A stretch of 64,000 nucleotides of DNA. It comes from Algibacter marinivivus. GTDB taxonomy: Bacteria > Bacteroidota > Bacteroidia > Flavobacteriales > Flavobacteriaceae. The first letter of the stretch is position 1, and each line of letters opens with the position of its first letter. The notes under the pieces were generated by a model. It worked only from the letters and a program-made list of their open reading frames with translations. It was not told the DNA's origin and ran no database searches. Below are positions 34,936 to 43,685 of the stretch, piece by piece. The stretch lies in assembly GCF_003143755.1 (NCBI RefSeq), contig NZ_QFRI01000003.1:248001-312000 (forward strand), given 5' to 3'. The position numbers were made by a program, and so were the translations under genes.

Positions 34936-36429
34936 ATGATATTCAAATACGGCATAGACAGACTAACCTTAGATAAAGTAGATAGAATTTTAAATGGAAA
35001 AATAGAAACAGAAATAAGCACTGAGGCTAAACAAAAAGTAATTTCCAGTAGAAAAAAAGTAGAAGTTATGGCTACTTCAAATAAGACAATCTATGGCATT
35101 AACACTGGTTTTGGGCCTTTATGTGATGTTCAAATTACTACAAAAGAGACTAATAAACTTCAAGAAAACTTATTAATAACACATGCTGTTGGTGTTGGCA
35201 AACCTATTGACAAAAATTTATCCAAACTCATGATGATTTGCAAAGTGCATGCATTATGTCAAGGATATTCCGGAATTCGATTAAAAGTTATTGAACGCAT
35301 TTTATTCTTTATAGAAAACAATCTACTTCCAGTAGTTCCTGAACAGGGATCTGTTGGGGCTTCTGGAGATTTAGCACCTTTATCTCATTTATTTTTACCA
35401 CTAATTGGTGAGGGTGAATTCTGGATTGACGACCAAATAGTAAAAGCAGAAAAAGTCTTAAAAGATTACGATATAGCACCAATTGAATTAAAAGCTAAAG
35501 AAGGATTAGCACTAATTAATGGCACACAATTTATTTTGGCTCATGCAATAAGAGGCTTAAAAAAAATGGAATACCTTTTAGATTTAGCCGATGTTGCTGG
35601 AGCTATAAGTATTGAAGGTTACCAAGGAAGCTCAGCGCCATTTAGAGACGAGTTACATAAAATTCGTCCTTTTAAAGGTAATATAGAAGTCGCAGAGCGT
35701 ATGTTTATGCTACTATATAGATCACAAAATGTAGATTCTCATGAAGATTGTGAACGTGTCCAAGACCCATACTCTATGCGTTGCATTCCACAAGTTCATG
35801 GTGCTTCAAGAAATGCATTCTATCACTTAAAAGAGTTAACAGAAATAGAAATGAATTCAGTTACCGATAATCCTATTATTTTAAGTGAAATGGAAGCAAT
35901 TTCTGGTGGAAACTTTCATGGACAACCTCTAGCCATGGCATTAGATTATGGATCTATAGCTGCCTCAGAATTAGGTAACATTGCAGACCGTAGATGCTTT
36001 TTATTACTAGAAGGTAAATTTGGATTACCAAGGTTACTAACAACTGGTGGTGGGCTAAATTCTGGTTTTATGATACCACAGTATACTACAGCAGCCTTAG
36101 TTACTGAAAATAAGTCTTTATGCTTTCCTCCATCTGCAGATAGTATCCCTACATCCTTAGGTCAAGAAGATCATGTATCCATGGGGAGTATTTCTGGGCG
36201 TAAGTTCAATCAAATTTTAGGAAATTTAGAAAAAATACTAGCTATTGAATTAATGTATGGTGCGCAAGCTTTAGAGTTTAGAAGACCTAACACCTTTTCA
36301 GACATCATTGAAGCTAATTTCAAAATTATAAGAGAAAAGGTAGATAAGTTAGAAGATGATCGTCTATTAAAAGACGATATCAATGCCATGATTGATCTAG
36401 TAGTTAATCAAACTTTCATTTTAAAGTAA
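34936..36429 (+). CDS. hutH: Histidine ammonia-lyase
   Basis: HutH deaminates L-histidine to trans-urocanate. The autocatalytic MIO cofactor arises from Ala142-Ser143-Gly144, seen in GSVGASGDLAPLSHL. The YGINTGFGPLCD segment holds the catalytic Tyr, and VQDPYSMRCIPQVHGASR and SVTDNP are standard. Length of 497 residues is normal. It precedes hutU by 8 bp, forming a two-gene operon. hutI and hutG are not next to it. Confidence 0.96.
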   Translation: MIFKYGIDRLTLDKVDRILNGKIETEISTEAKQKVISSRKKVEVMATSNKTIYGINTGFGPLCDVQITTKETNKLQENLLITHAVGVGKPIDKNLSKLMMICKVHALCQGYSGIRLKVIERILFFIENNLLPVVPEQGSVGASGDLAPLSHLFLPLIGEGEFWIDDQIVKAEKVLKDYDIAPIELKAKEGLALINGTQFILAHAIRGLKKMEYLLDLADVAGAISIEGYQGSSAPFRDELHKIRPFKGNIEVAERMFMLLYRSQNVDSHEDCERVQDPYSMRCIPQVHGASRNAFYHLKELTEIEMNSVTDNPIILSEMEAISGGNFHGQPLAMALDYGSIAASELGNIADRRCFLLLEGKFGLPRLLTTGGGLNSGFMIPQYTTAALVTENKSLCFPPSADSIPTSLGQEDHVSMGSISGRKFNQILGNLEKILAIELMYGAQALEFRRPNTFSDIIEANFKIIREKVDKLEDDRLLKDDINAMIDLVVNQTFILK

Positions 36430-36437
36430 TATTAAAT

Positions 36438-38435
36438 ATGACGTTTAAAGAAGAAATTTTACAAGGTTTACCAAAAACTCTACCTCAAAAAAAGGCATAT
36501 CCTTTCGACTCAAATAGAGCTCCAAAAAGAAAAGATGTACTTTCAAAAGAAGAGAAACAATTAGCCATTAGAAATGCATTACGTTATTTCCCAGTAGAAT
36601 GGCATAAAGAGCTAGCTTTAGAATTTGCAGATGAACTCAAAGAATATGGTCGCATTTATATGTATAGATTTAAACCTAGTTATAAAATATATGCAAGACC
36701 AATTTCCGAATATCCTGCAAAGTCTAAACAGGCAGCGTCTATTATATTAATGATCCAAAATAATCTAGATCCTGCTGTTGCTCAACATCCAGAAGAGCTA
36801 ATTACTTATGGTGGTAATGGTGCTGTATTTCAAAATTGGGCTCAATACCTTTTAACCATGCAATATTTATCAACTATGACAGATGAACAGACTTTGCACA
36901 TGTATTCTGGTCATCCAATGGGCTTATTTCCTTCTTCAAAAGAAGCTCCAAGAGTTGTAGTTACAAATGGTATGATGATTCCAAATTATTCTAAACCTGA
37001 TGATTGGGAGAAGTTCAATGCTTTAGGCGTTACTCAATATGGGCAAATGACCGCTGGTTCATATATGTACATAGGTCCTCAAGGTATTGTACACGGTACC
37101 ACAATTACGGTTATGAATGCTTTTAGAAAAATTTTACCAGAAGAAGAAACATCTGCTGGGAAAATATTTCTAACTTCTGGTTTAGGAGGAATGAGTGGTG
37201 CACAACCAAAAGCAGGAAATATAGCTGGTTGTATAACCATTTGTGCAGAAGTAAACCCAAAAGCTGCTATAAAAAGGCATAAACAAGGTTGGGTGGACAT
37301 CTTAATTGATAATATTGATGACTTATCAAAACGAGCAAAAGAAGCACAAATAAATAAAGAAGTGATTTCTATAGCTTATATCGGAAATGTTATAGAGGTT
37401 TGGGAACATTTTTACAATGAAGATATATTTGTACATGTTGGTTCAGATCAAACATCACTTCATATCCCTTGGACTGGAGGTTACTACCCAATTGGGTTTA
37501 CTTATGAAGAATCAAATAAATTGATAAAAAACAATCCTGAATTATTCAAAAAGGAAGTTGAAAAGTCTTTAAGACGTCATGCAGAAATAATAAATAAACA
37601 CACACAAAAAGGAACTTATTTTTTTGATTATGGAAATGCTTTTTTATTAGAAGCTTCTAGAGCTGGAGCAGATGTTATGGCTGATAATAATATTGATTTT
37701 AAATACCCATCTTATGTTCAAGATATATTAGGCCCCATGTGTTTCGACTATGGATTTGGTCCATTCAGATGGGTATGTACTACTGGCAACCCTGAAGATT
37801 TGGAAAAAACAGATCAAATTGCGGCTGAAGTATTGGAACATATCATGCTAGATTCACCTAAAGATATCCAATTACAAATGCAAGATAATATTACTTGGAT
37901 TAAAAATGCAAACAAGAATAATATGGTTGTTGGTTCTCAAGCACGTATTCTATATGCTGATGCTGAAGGACGATCAAAAATTGCTTTAGCATTCAATAAT
38001 GCAATTTCAAAAGGAGAGATAGGTCCAATTATTTTAGGTAGAGACCATCATGATGTAAGCGGAACAGATTCTCCTTATAGAGAAACATCAAACATATATG
38101 ATGGAAGTAAATTTACTGCTGATATGGCTATCCATAATGTTATTGGAGACAGTTTTAGAGGTGCTACATGGGTATCTATTCACAATGGTGGTGGAGTTGG
38201 TTGGGGAGAAGTTATAAATGGTGGTTTTGGAATGTTACTAGACGGTACAAAAGATGCAGAAAGAAAACTAAAAAATATGCTGTTTTATGATGTAAACAAT
38301 GGCATCTCAAGACGCAGTTGGGCGCGTAATGAAGGTTCAATTTTTGCTATTAAACGCGAAATGGAACGTACACCCAATTTGAAGGTTACTTTACCAAATT
38401 TAGTAGATAATGACTTATTGGAAAATCTTTTTTAA
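36438..38435 (+). CDS. hutU: Urocanate hydratase
   Basis: HutU adds water to urocanate, giving imidazolonepropionate, with tightly bound NAD+. Signature segments: ITYGGNGAVFQNWAQY, GQMTAGSYMYIGPQGIVHGT, LTSGLGGMSGAQPKA and IHNGGGVGWGEVINGG. The active-site Cys region is DYGFGPFRWVCTTGNPEDL. At 665 residues it is longer than the common form of about 555, as in the longer variants of this family. It shares a transcript with hutH and ends at a strong terminator. Confidence 0.95.
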   Translation: MTFKEEILQGLPKTLPQKKAYPFDSNRAPKRKDVLSKEEKQLAIRNALRYFPVEWHKELALEFADELKEYGRIYMYRFKPSYKIYARPISEYPAKSKQAASIILMIQNNLDPAVAQHPEELITYGGNGAVFQNWAQYLLTMQYLSTMTDEQTLHMYSGHPMGLFPSSKEAPRVVVTNGMMIPNYSKPDDWEKFNALGVTQYGQMTAGSYMYIGPQGIVHGTTITVMNAFRKILPEEETSAGKIFLTSGLGGMSGAQPKAGNIAGCITICAEVNPKAAIKRHKQGWVDILIDNIDDLSKRAKEAQINKEVISIAYIGNVIEVWEHFYNEDIFVHVGSDQTSLHIPWTGGYYPIGFTYEESNKLIKNNPELFKKEVEKSLRRHAEIINKHTQKGTYFFDYGNAFLLEASRAGADVMADNNIDFKYPSYVQDILGPMCFDYGFGPFRWVCTTGNPEDLEKTDQIAAEVLEHIMLDSPKDIQLQMQDNITWIKNANKNNMVVGSQARILYADAEGRSKIALAFNNAISKGEIGPIILGRDHHDVSGTDSPYRETSNIYDGSKFTADMAIHNVIGDSFRGATWVSIHNGGGVGWGEVINGGFGMLLDGTKDAERKLKNMLFYDVNNGISRRSWARNEGSIFAIKREMERTPNLKVTLPNLVDNDLLENLF

Positions 38436-38471
38436 ATAGTCATTCTAATAGTAGAAAATTTAATTAATGTT

Positions 38472-38520
38472 AATTGTAATAAAAAAGCAAGATTTTTAAT
38501 CTTGCTTTTTTATTACAATT
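38472..38520. terminator. Long perfect inverted repeat / bidirectional terminator after hutU
   Basis: Two perfectly complementary 22-bp arms (38472-38493 and 38499-38520) with a 5-nt loop; each contains GCAAGAT or its complement and runs of A/T. It separates hut from the convergent alginate locus. Confidence 0.85.
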
Positions 38521-38573
38521 ATTGTCCGTTAAGCATAATTAAAAAAAATATACTTAAAAATAAAACTATATCG

Positions 38574-39338
38574 TTAAATTCCTAGAGCTTGTCCTCCACC
38601 AATTTGAATAGTCTCAGCTGTTATAAACGATGCGTCTTTACTTGCTAAGAAAGAAATAACACCTGCTACATCTTCTGGTTGACCTAATCTACCTAACATA
38701 ATATTATTTGCCCAAGATGCAAATACTTCTGGCTTAGTTGACTTAATTTGAGCATGAAATGGTGTGTCAATTGTTCCTGGAGAAACTGCATTTACTCTGA
38801 TACCATATTCAGCTAAATCTTTAGCTAATGCCCTAGTAATAGCATGCACACCTGCTTTTGATGTACCATAGATTCCTGCTCCTGGTCCTCCAGCAGTCCA
38901 TCCTGCATTTGAAGTATAATTAATTATTGAAGGGTGTTCTCCTTTTTTAAGAAATGGAATAGCTGCTCTAGACGCAAAAAACACAGAATCAAGATTAAGT
39001 GCCATTACAAATCTATAAAAGTCAGTTGTCATTTCTTCAAATCGAGATCTGCCACCTAAACCTCCAGCATTATTTACAAGAACGTCAATTCTACCATATT
39101 TCTCACCAATTTTAGTGATATTAGAAGTTACAGCTTCATCACTTGTAACATCAAAACCATAGTACTCAGCAGTAATTCCTTCTGCAGCGAGTTGTTTTAC
39201 TCTTTCAGCTCCAGCTTCATCTTCAATACCGTTTAAAACTACTGTATAGCCATCATGACCTAATCTTTTAGCCACTTCAAAACCAATACCCCCTGTAGCT
39301 CCTGTAACTATAGCTATTTTTCCTTTATTATTACTCAT
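38574..39338 (-). CDS. SDR-family oxidoreductase, candidate DEH reductase
   Basis: 254 residues with the Rossmann TGATGGIG motif, NNAGG, and the catalytic Tyr/Lys in YGTSKAG with a Ser in NYTSNAG. In alginate metabolism an SDR reduces DEH (4-deoxy-L-erythro-5-hexoseulose uronate) to 2-keto-3-deoxygluconate with NAD(P)H. Its place 25 bp downstream of the hexuronate-type MFS gene and next to the GntR regulator fits. A second SDR exists at 56482-57261; which of the two reduces DEH is not decided by sequence. Confidence 0.85.
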   Translation of the reverse strand: MSNNKGKIAIVTGATGGIGFEVAKRLGHDGYTVVLNGIEDEAGAERVKQLAAEGITAEYYGFDVTSDEAVTSNITKIGEKYGRIDVLVNNAGGLGGRSRFEEMTTDFYRFVMALNLDSVFFASRAAIPFLKKGEHPSIINYTSNAGWTAGGPGAGIYGTSKAGVHAITRALAKDLAEYGIRVNAVSPGTIDTPFHAQIKSTKPEVFASWANNIMLGRLGQPEDVAGVISFLASKDASFITAETIQIGGGQALGI

Positions 39339-39363
39339 CTTTATATTTATTTATTATTTTAAT

Positions 39364-40650
39364 TTAATTTTCTTCGTTTATTACTAATTGTACTTTTCTT
39401 ATTAATAAGAAAACAGCTAATACAGCTAATATAACAGATACTGTAATAGCAATAAATGCTGGAGTATAAGATCCACCTTCTGTAATCCTACCAATAAACC
39501 AATTCATTATGATAGGAGAAAATGCAGCTACAGTTCCAGCTAATCCAGCTAACGTACCTACTGATGGCCCTCTAAATAAATCACTTGATAAGGTTTGAAT
39601 ATTACCAATGGCAAATTGAAAACCAAAAAGTGCTAAACCTGCTAAGTAAATAAACGTCATGTAATTAGAGTTGCTTACAAATAATATTATAGAAACAAAG
39701 CCTATTATTATTAAAAGACTTCCCACTACTATACTTGCTTTTCTTCCAAAATCTATTGAAGTTCTTTTTATTATTTCTTCGGTAAACACTCCTCCTAATA
39801 TTCCGCCAGCTGCGGCCATTAAATAAGATATCCACATTGTATTTCCAATTTCTTCAATACTTAAACCAAACTTAGAATTCAAATAAATTGGCATCCATCC
39901 AGCAAAAAACCACCAAATAGGCTCTATGAAAAATCTGCATAATAAAATACCCCAAGGTTGTTTAAAACTCAATATTTTTCCAACACTTAAACTTTTTTCT
40001 CCATCAACAGCAATGACATTATTTTCCTTTCTATCATTAAGCAACAAGTTTCTTTCATCTTCGGTCATCCAAGGATGATCTTCTGGTTTAGATTTCTTAT
40101 TAATAAAAAGCCAAGGAATTACCCAAATTAAACCAGCTAAACCTAAAATTATATAAGTAGATTTCCAGCCAAATTGAGCATATAAATACACTATTATAAC
40201 TGGTGCTATTACATTACCTATAGAAGCTCCAGAATTAAAAATTCCTTGTGCCAATGCTCTTTGTTTTACAGGAAACCATTCTCCATTGTTTTTTACAGTC
40301 CCAGGCCACAAACCAGCTTCACCTAGTCCTAATAAACCACGCACCAAGGATAATGAAACTATTCCTTTAGCTACAGCATGAAAAGCTGCGGCTAAAGACC
40401 AAACTAAAATAGATAAAGTAAAGCCTATTCTTGTTCCTATTTTATCATATAATCTTCCTGATAAAAATTTACTGGCTGCATAGGTAATCATAAAAATATT
40501 TAGCATTAAAGCATAATCAGAGTTATCCATACCAAGATCCTCTCCCATTTGCGGCCATAGAAGTGCAAAAGCAGTTCTATCTATATAATTTATAACAGTA
40601 GCGATAAAAATAAGCCCTATTATCCACCATCTTAAACCTTTAATTTTCAT
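39364..40650 (-). CDS. MFS transporter of the hexuronate (ACS/ExuT-like) type
   Basis: A 428-residue, 12-helix inner-membrane transporter. The start IKGLRWWIIGLIFIATVINYIDR and the FNSGASIGNVIAPVI and GLGEAGLWPGTVKNNGEWFP segments are typical of the anion:cation symporter family that takes up hexuronates. Here it probably imports unsaturated uronate monomers (DEH-like) from the periplasm. It is cotranscribed with the downstream SDR. The 175-bp gap upstream holds direct repeats of CGTTATGAT (40691-40699 and 40714-40722) but no operator of the susC type and no clear promoter. Confidence 0.92.
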   Translation of the reverse strand: MKIKGLRWWIIGLIFIATVINYIDRTAFALLWPQMGEDLGMDNSDYALMLNIFMITYAASKFLSGRLYDKIGTRIGFTLSILVWSLAAAFHAVAKGIVSLSLVRGLLGLGEAGLWPGTVKNNGEWFPVKQRALAQGIFNSGASIGNVIAPVIIVYLYAQFGWKSTYIILGLAGLIWVIPWLFINKKSKPEDHPWMTEDERNLLLNDRKENNVIAVDGEKSLSVGKILSFKQPWGILLCRFFIEPIWWFFAGWMPIYLNSKFGLSIEEIGNTMWISYLMAAAGGILGGVFTEEIIKRTSIDFGRKASIVVGSLLIIIGFVSIILFVSNSNYMTFIYLAGLALFGFQFAIGNIQTLSSDLFRGPSVGTLAGLAGTVAAFSPIIMNWFIGRITEGGSYTPAFIAITVSVILAVLAVFLLIRKVQLVINEEN

Positions 40651-40825
40651 TCTTTAAATTTTAAGAATTAATTATCACATACGAATTATTCGTTATGATA
40701 TAAAATATACTTGCGTTATGATTTAAATATAAAATATGGAGAAATACTACTTAAAGAATTCCTTCCCTCCTATTAATAATTTTGCTGAAAAATAAAAGCG
40801 TGTAATTTTATTTCCCAATTAATTT

Positions 40826-41536
40826 TTATGCCGATTTACTGTTATAACAATATTGATATAAAATACTAAAATGATCTTTCATTTTTTGTTTTGCTAAATC
40901 AGGATTTTGAGCTTTAATTGCTTCATAAATTTCGGTATGTTCCTTAATGCCCATAACAGATTGATTTTTATCACAAACATGATACTTTTCAAAATCAATA
41001 ATTATTTGTGGTGTAATAGTTAGCATAAACGTATTCATTGTACTATTACCACTAGCTTTTGCTATAGCTAAATGAAACAATAAATCTTCTTGAACAGCGT
41101 CCTCACCTGATAAAGCTTTCTTTTCATAAGCATCTAAAGCTTCTTTTATTAATACTAAATCTTCATTAGTGCGTCTTAAAGAGGCTAACCTAACTGTTTT
41201 TAGTTCCAATAAAATTCTTGTTTCAACCAAAGATTTAAAACTTGGTGATTCCAATCTTATAATATCATCAATCATCCCATTCATGGCAACAACACCAATA
41301 TTTGCGACAAAAGTTCCGCTTTGAGGAATTGATTTTAATATACCATAAAACTCTAGTTTTTGTATAGCTTCTCGAACATTACTTCTACTTACCTCAAATT
41401 TTTCAGATAGCATTCTTTCGGAAGGAAGTTTATCTCCAGGTTCAAGATTTTTATAGTTTATTAATTCTTTAATCTTTATGATTATTGAATTTTGAATTTC
41501 TTGATTTTCACTTACTGTAAGTATCTCTAATTTCAT
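40826..41536 (-). CDS. GntR-family regulator with FCD domain, likely alginate-locus repressor
   Basis: 236 residues. The N-terminal winged helix is at about 15-75 (LEPGDKLPSERMLSEKFEVSRSNVREAI). The C-terminal helical FCD domain carries the metal-site pattern (EDLLFHLAIAKASGN, then His in KEHTEIYEAI and KDHFSIL). FCD members such as UxuR and ExuR of enterobacteria respond to uronates and bind TTGGTnnACCAA-like palindromes. That palindrome occurs upstream of this gene and, in triplicate, at two other promoters of this locus. A uronate or KDG-type effector and self-repression are inferred. Confidence 0.9.
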   Translation of the reverse strand: MKLEILTVSENQEIQNSIIIKIKELINYKNLEPGDKLPSERMLSEKFEVSRSNVREAIQKLEFYGILKSIPQSGTFVANIGVVAMNGMIDDIIRLESPSFKSLVETRILLELKTVRLASLRRTNEDLVLIKEALDAYEKKALSGEDAVQEDLLFHLAIAKASGNSTMNTFMLTITPQIIIDFEKYHVCDKNQSVMGIKEHTEIYEAIKAQNPDLAKQKMKDHFSILYQYCYNSKSA

Positions 41537-41645
41537 ATGCTAATTTATTGCTTAGATTATTAGTTTCTTATTGCAATTTCTATACAACTATCCCTCTAAT
41601 TATTAATCTATTTCCTTTTATTGTCAATCTCATAATCCTTAAAAA

Positions 41646-41685
41646 TTGGTTAACCAAACAATGTTGCTAAATTTAAACAAAACAA
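41646..41685 (-). promoter_or_regulatory. gntR promoter with TTGGTTAACCAA operator
   Basis: A perfect 12-bp palindrome TTGGTTAACCAA (41646-41657) overlaps a -7-like element read on the minus strand as ATTGTTTG (41662-41655), with TTG at 41685-41683. The -7 is a weak match. The offset of operator to -7 is the same 9 bp seen at the susC and PL6 promoters, which supports it. Confidence 0.5.
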
Positions 41686-41718
41686 CATTAATTTCTTAGC
41701 TTTTTTTGTCAAATTTCA

Positions 41719-41738
41719 CTGGTCATTTAAATGACCAG
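41719..41738. promoter_or_regulatory. Perfect 20-bp palindrome, candidate second regulator site
   Basis: CTGGTCATTTAAATGACCAG is its own reverse complement. It lies between the last PL7 gene and gntR, 183 bp upstream of gntR. TGGTC/GACCA half-sites resemble FCD-family operators with a wider spacer. No T run follows on either strand, so it is not a typical terminator. Confidence 0.5.
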
Positions 41739-41797
41739 CAAAATTCAACTTAAACTAAACTCAAACTAAACAAAGTTTTTTATTTTTTCTATCAATA

Positions 41798-42703
41798 TTA
41801 ATGAGTCACTTGTAAGCTATAATACTTCACCTTTGCAAATGCTCCAGCATCAATTGTTGACAAATAATTACCTGCTTTAAAATAATTTTCAAAAACGTTC
41901 CATTTATGAATATGTATATTATCATAAACAACTGATTCTTCATCATTCAATATCACTTCCATTCTACCATTTGCGACTTTTACCTCTAAAGTAAATTTGT
42001 CAAATCCAACATATTTTGAAAAATTATAACCTTCATCATCTGTCCATGAATCAGTTTTCAAAATATCAACATTTGATACATTAATATCTTTTAACTTTTT
42101 TGTTTTAACTCTTATATACCCATAATTCCAATAAATTTTAAGCATTGGTGGCGCATTATTATCATTTTCACCTATTAAATCTCGCTGAGCGTTTGTTAAA
42201 CGACCATGAATTTGCATAATAATAGTTCGATGATATTTACCATTAGAATCTTTTGAAACTTCATCCATAGACAATGTTCCTTTCATATTTCCACCTTGAG
42301 AAAATGTCCAATTTGTGCTATTACTACCTGGTACCATTTGCTCTCTTAATTCGGTTCTTGAATATGATGAGTTTGCTGTTGATGACCCGGGATATGTATA
42401 AAACACCAATGCTCCATTTATTGAATCATTATAAAAAAATGGTTTCAATATTTCATTAGTACCATAATTTAATATCTCGGGAGGTTTTACTTCTGTAGGA
42501 TTACCTATTGGTAAAGTTACTTTCCAATTATTTAAATCAATATTTGGAAGTTTATAAGTAACTTCTTGTTCCTGCTCTTCCTCCTCTTCAACAACTACTA
42601 CTTCCTCTTCTTCTTGAACCTCAACAACAGGCTCTTCTTCTTCGTTTTTTATGGTACAACAAACAAACATAGCAAATGCAAATATTCCTAAGAATACTCT
42701 CAT
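41798..42703 (-). CDS. PL7 alginate lyase, lipoprotein with acidic linker
   Basis: About 301 residues from the ATG at 42703 (MRVFLGIFAFAMFVCC, lipoprotein signal); an ATG at 42736 would add eleven residues. A strongly acidic linker (long runs of Glu/Val) precedes the catalytic domain, which starts near LPNIDLNNWKVTLPIG. PL7 motifs: SYSRTELREQ, MQIHGRLT (QIH) and YFKAGNY. It cleaves alginate by beta-elimination, probably at the cell surface. It is the last gene of the susC operon, in tandem with a paralogue. Confidence 0.92.
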   Translation of the reverse strand: MRVFLGIFAFAMFVCCTIKNEEEEPVVEVQEEEEVVVVEEEEEQEQEVTYKLPNIDLNNWKVTLPIGNPTEVKPPEILNYGTNEILKPFFYNDSINGALVFYTYPGSSTANSSYSRTELREQMVPGSNSTNWTFSQGGNMKGTLSMDEVSKDSNGKYHRTIIMQIHGRLTNAQRDLIGENDNNAPPMLKIYWNYGYIRVKTKKLKDINVSNVDILKTDSWTDDEGYNFSKYVGFDKFTLEVKVANGRMEVILNDEESVVYDNIHIHKWNVFENYFKAGNYLSTIDAGAFAKVKYYSLQVTH

Positions 42704-42749
42704 CAAGCAATTTTTACATGTAATTGTAAATCTCATTTATTGATTTTAA

Positions 42750-43670
42750 TTAATGGCTTACTTCTAACTCGTAAAACCTAACCTTAGAAAACGAACCTTT
42801 ATCTCTTGATTGAAAATAATTACCTGCTTTAAAATAGTTTTCAAAAATACCCCATCTTTTCATATGAATACTTTCGTAAACTTTATATTCATTATTATTC
42901 AGTATAATTACCATTTTACCTTCTGAAACTTTAACTTCTAAAGTAAATTTTCTAAATCCTACTTCTTCTTCAAAATTAAAACCTTCATCATTATCCCATG
43001 CATCTTCATGCAAAAGTTCTTCATCGGTTGCATTTAAATTTTTAAGAACTTTTGTTTTTACACGAACTTTCCCTTTATCCCAATATATTTTTAATATGGG
43101 TGGCGCATTATTATCATCTTCACCTATTAAATCACGCTGCTCATTAGTTAAACGTCCATGAATTTGCATAATAATTGTTCGGTGATATTTACCTTCAGAA
43201 TCTCTTGTACTAGCATCCATGGCCAATTTTCCTTTCATGTAAGCACCATCAGCGAATGTCCAATTAGTATTATTATCCCCTGGAACCATTTGCTCTCTTA
43301 ATTCAGACCTTGTATACTTAGTATTTCTAGTCTTAGAATCTGTTGGCATTGCATGAAATACGATTGCTCCTTTGGTAGAATCTATATACATATATGGTTT
43401 AGCTACTTCGATATCTGCAAAATTTAATATCTCTGGTGGACTAATTTCTATAGGCTTTCCTTCTTCATTTGCTACTGGAAGTGTTACTTTCCAATGACTT
43501 AAATCAATCTTAGGTAATTTTACCTTTTTTCTCTTCTTTTTTTTGGTTTTCTTTTTTTCAATTTTCACATCCGAATCTGAAACGCTACCCTTCTTATTTT
43601 GACAAGTAGCGTTTACAGATATAAAACCTATTAAAATTGCTATTAATATTTCTTTTCGGAAGTTTTTCAT
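42750..43670 (-). CDS. PL7 alginate lyase with Lys-rich linker
   Basis: 306 residues from the ATG at 43670 (MKNFRKEILIAILIGFISVNATCQ); the TTG at 43685 is a poor start. A Lys/Arg-rich linker (about residues 30-48) precedes KLPKIDLSHWKVTLPVA. The catalytic motifs are KYTRSELREQ, MQIHGRLT and YFKAGNY. It is clearly a duplicate of the next gene (shared blocks EQMVPG, NTNWTF, RDLIGE-DNNAPP), yet with an oppositely charged linker. Cell-surface or periplasmic location. Confidence 0.92.
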   Translation of the reverse strand: MKNFRKEILIAILIGFISVNATCQNKKGSVSDSDVKIEKKKTKKKKRKKVKLPKIDLSHWKVTLPVANEEGKPIEISPPEILNFADIEVAKPYMYIDSTKGAIVFHAMPTDSKTRNTKYTRSELREQMVPGDNNTNWTFADGAYMKGKLAMDASTRDSEGKYHRTIIMQIHGRLTNEQRDLIGEDDNNAPPILKIYWDKGKVRVKTKVLKNLNATDEELLHEDAWDNDEGFNFEEEVGFRKFTLEVKVSEGKMVIILNNNEYKVYESIHMKRWGIFENYFKAGNYFQSRDKGSFSKVRFYELEVSH

Positions 43671-43685
43671 TTTATTATAAACCAA

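Noticed and set aside
33838-38520. tRNA-Met as the attachment site of an integrated island carrying hut and alginate genes
   Set aside because: No integrase, no duplicated tRNA end and no change of base composition were seen in the window.
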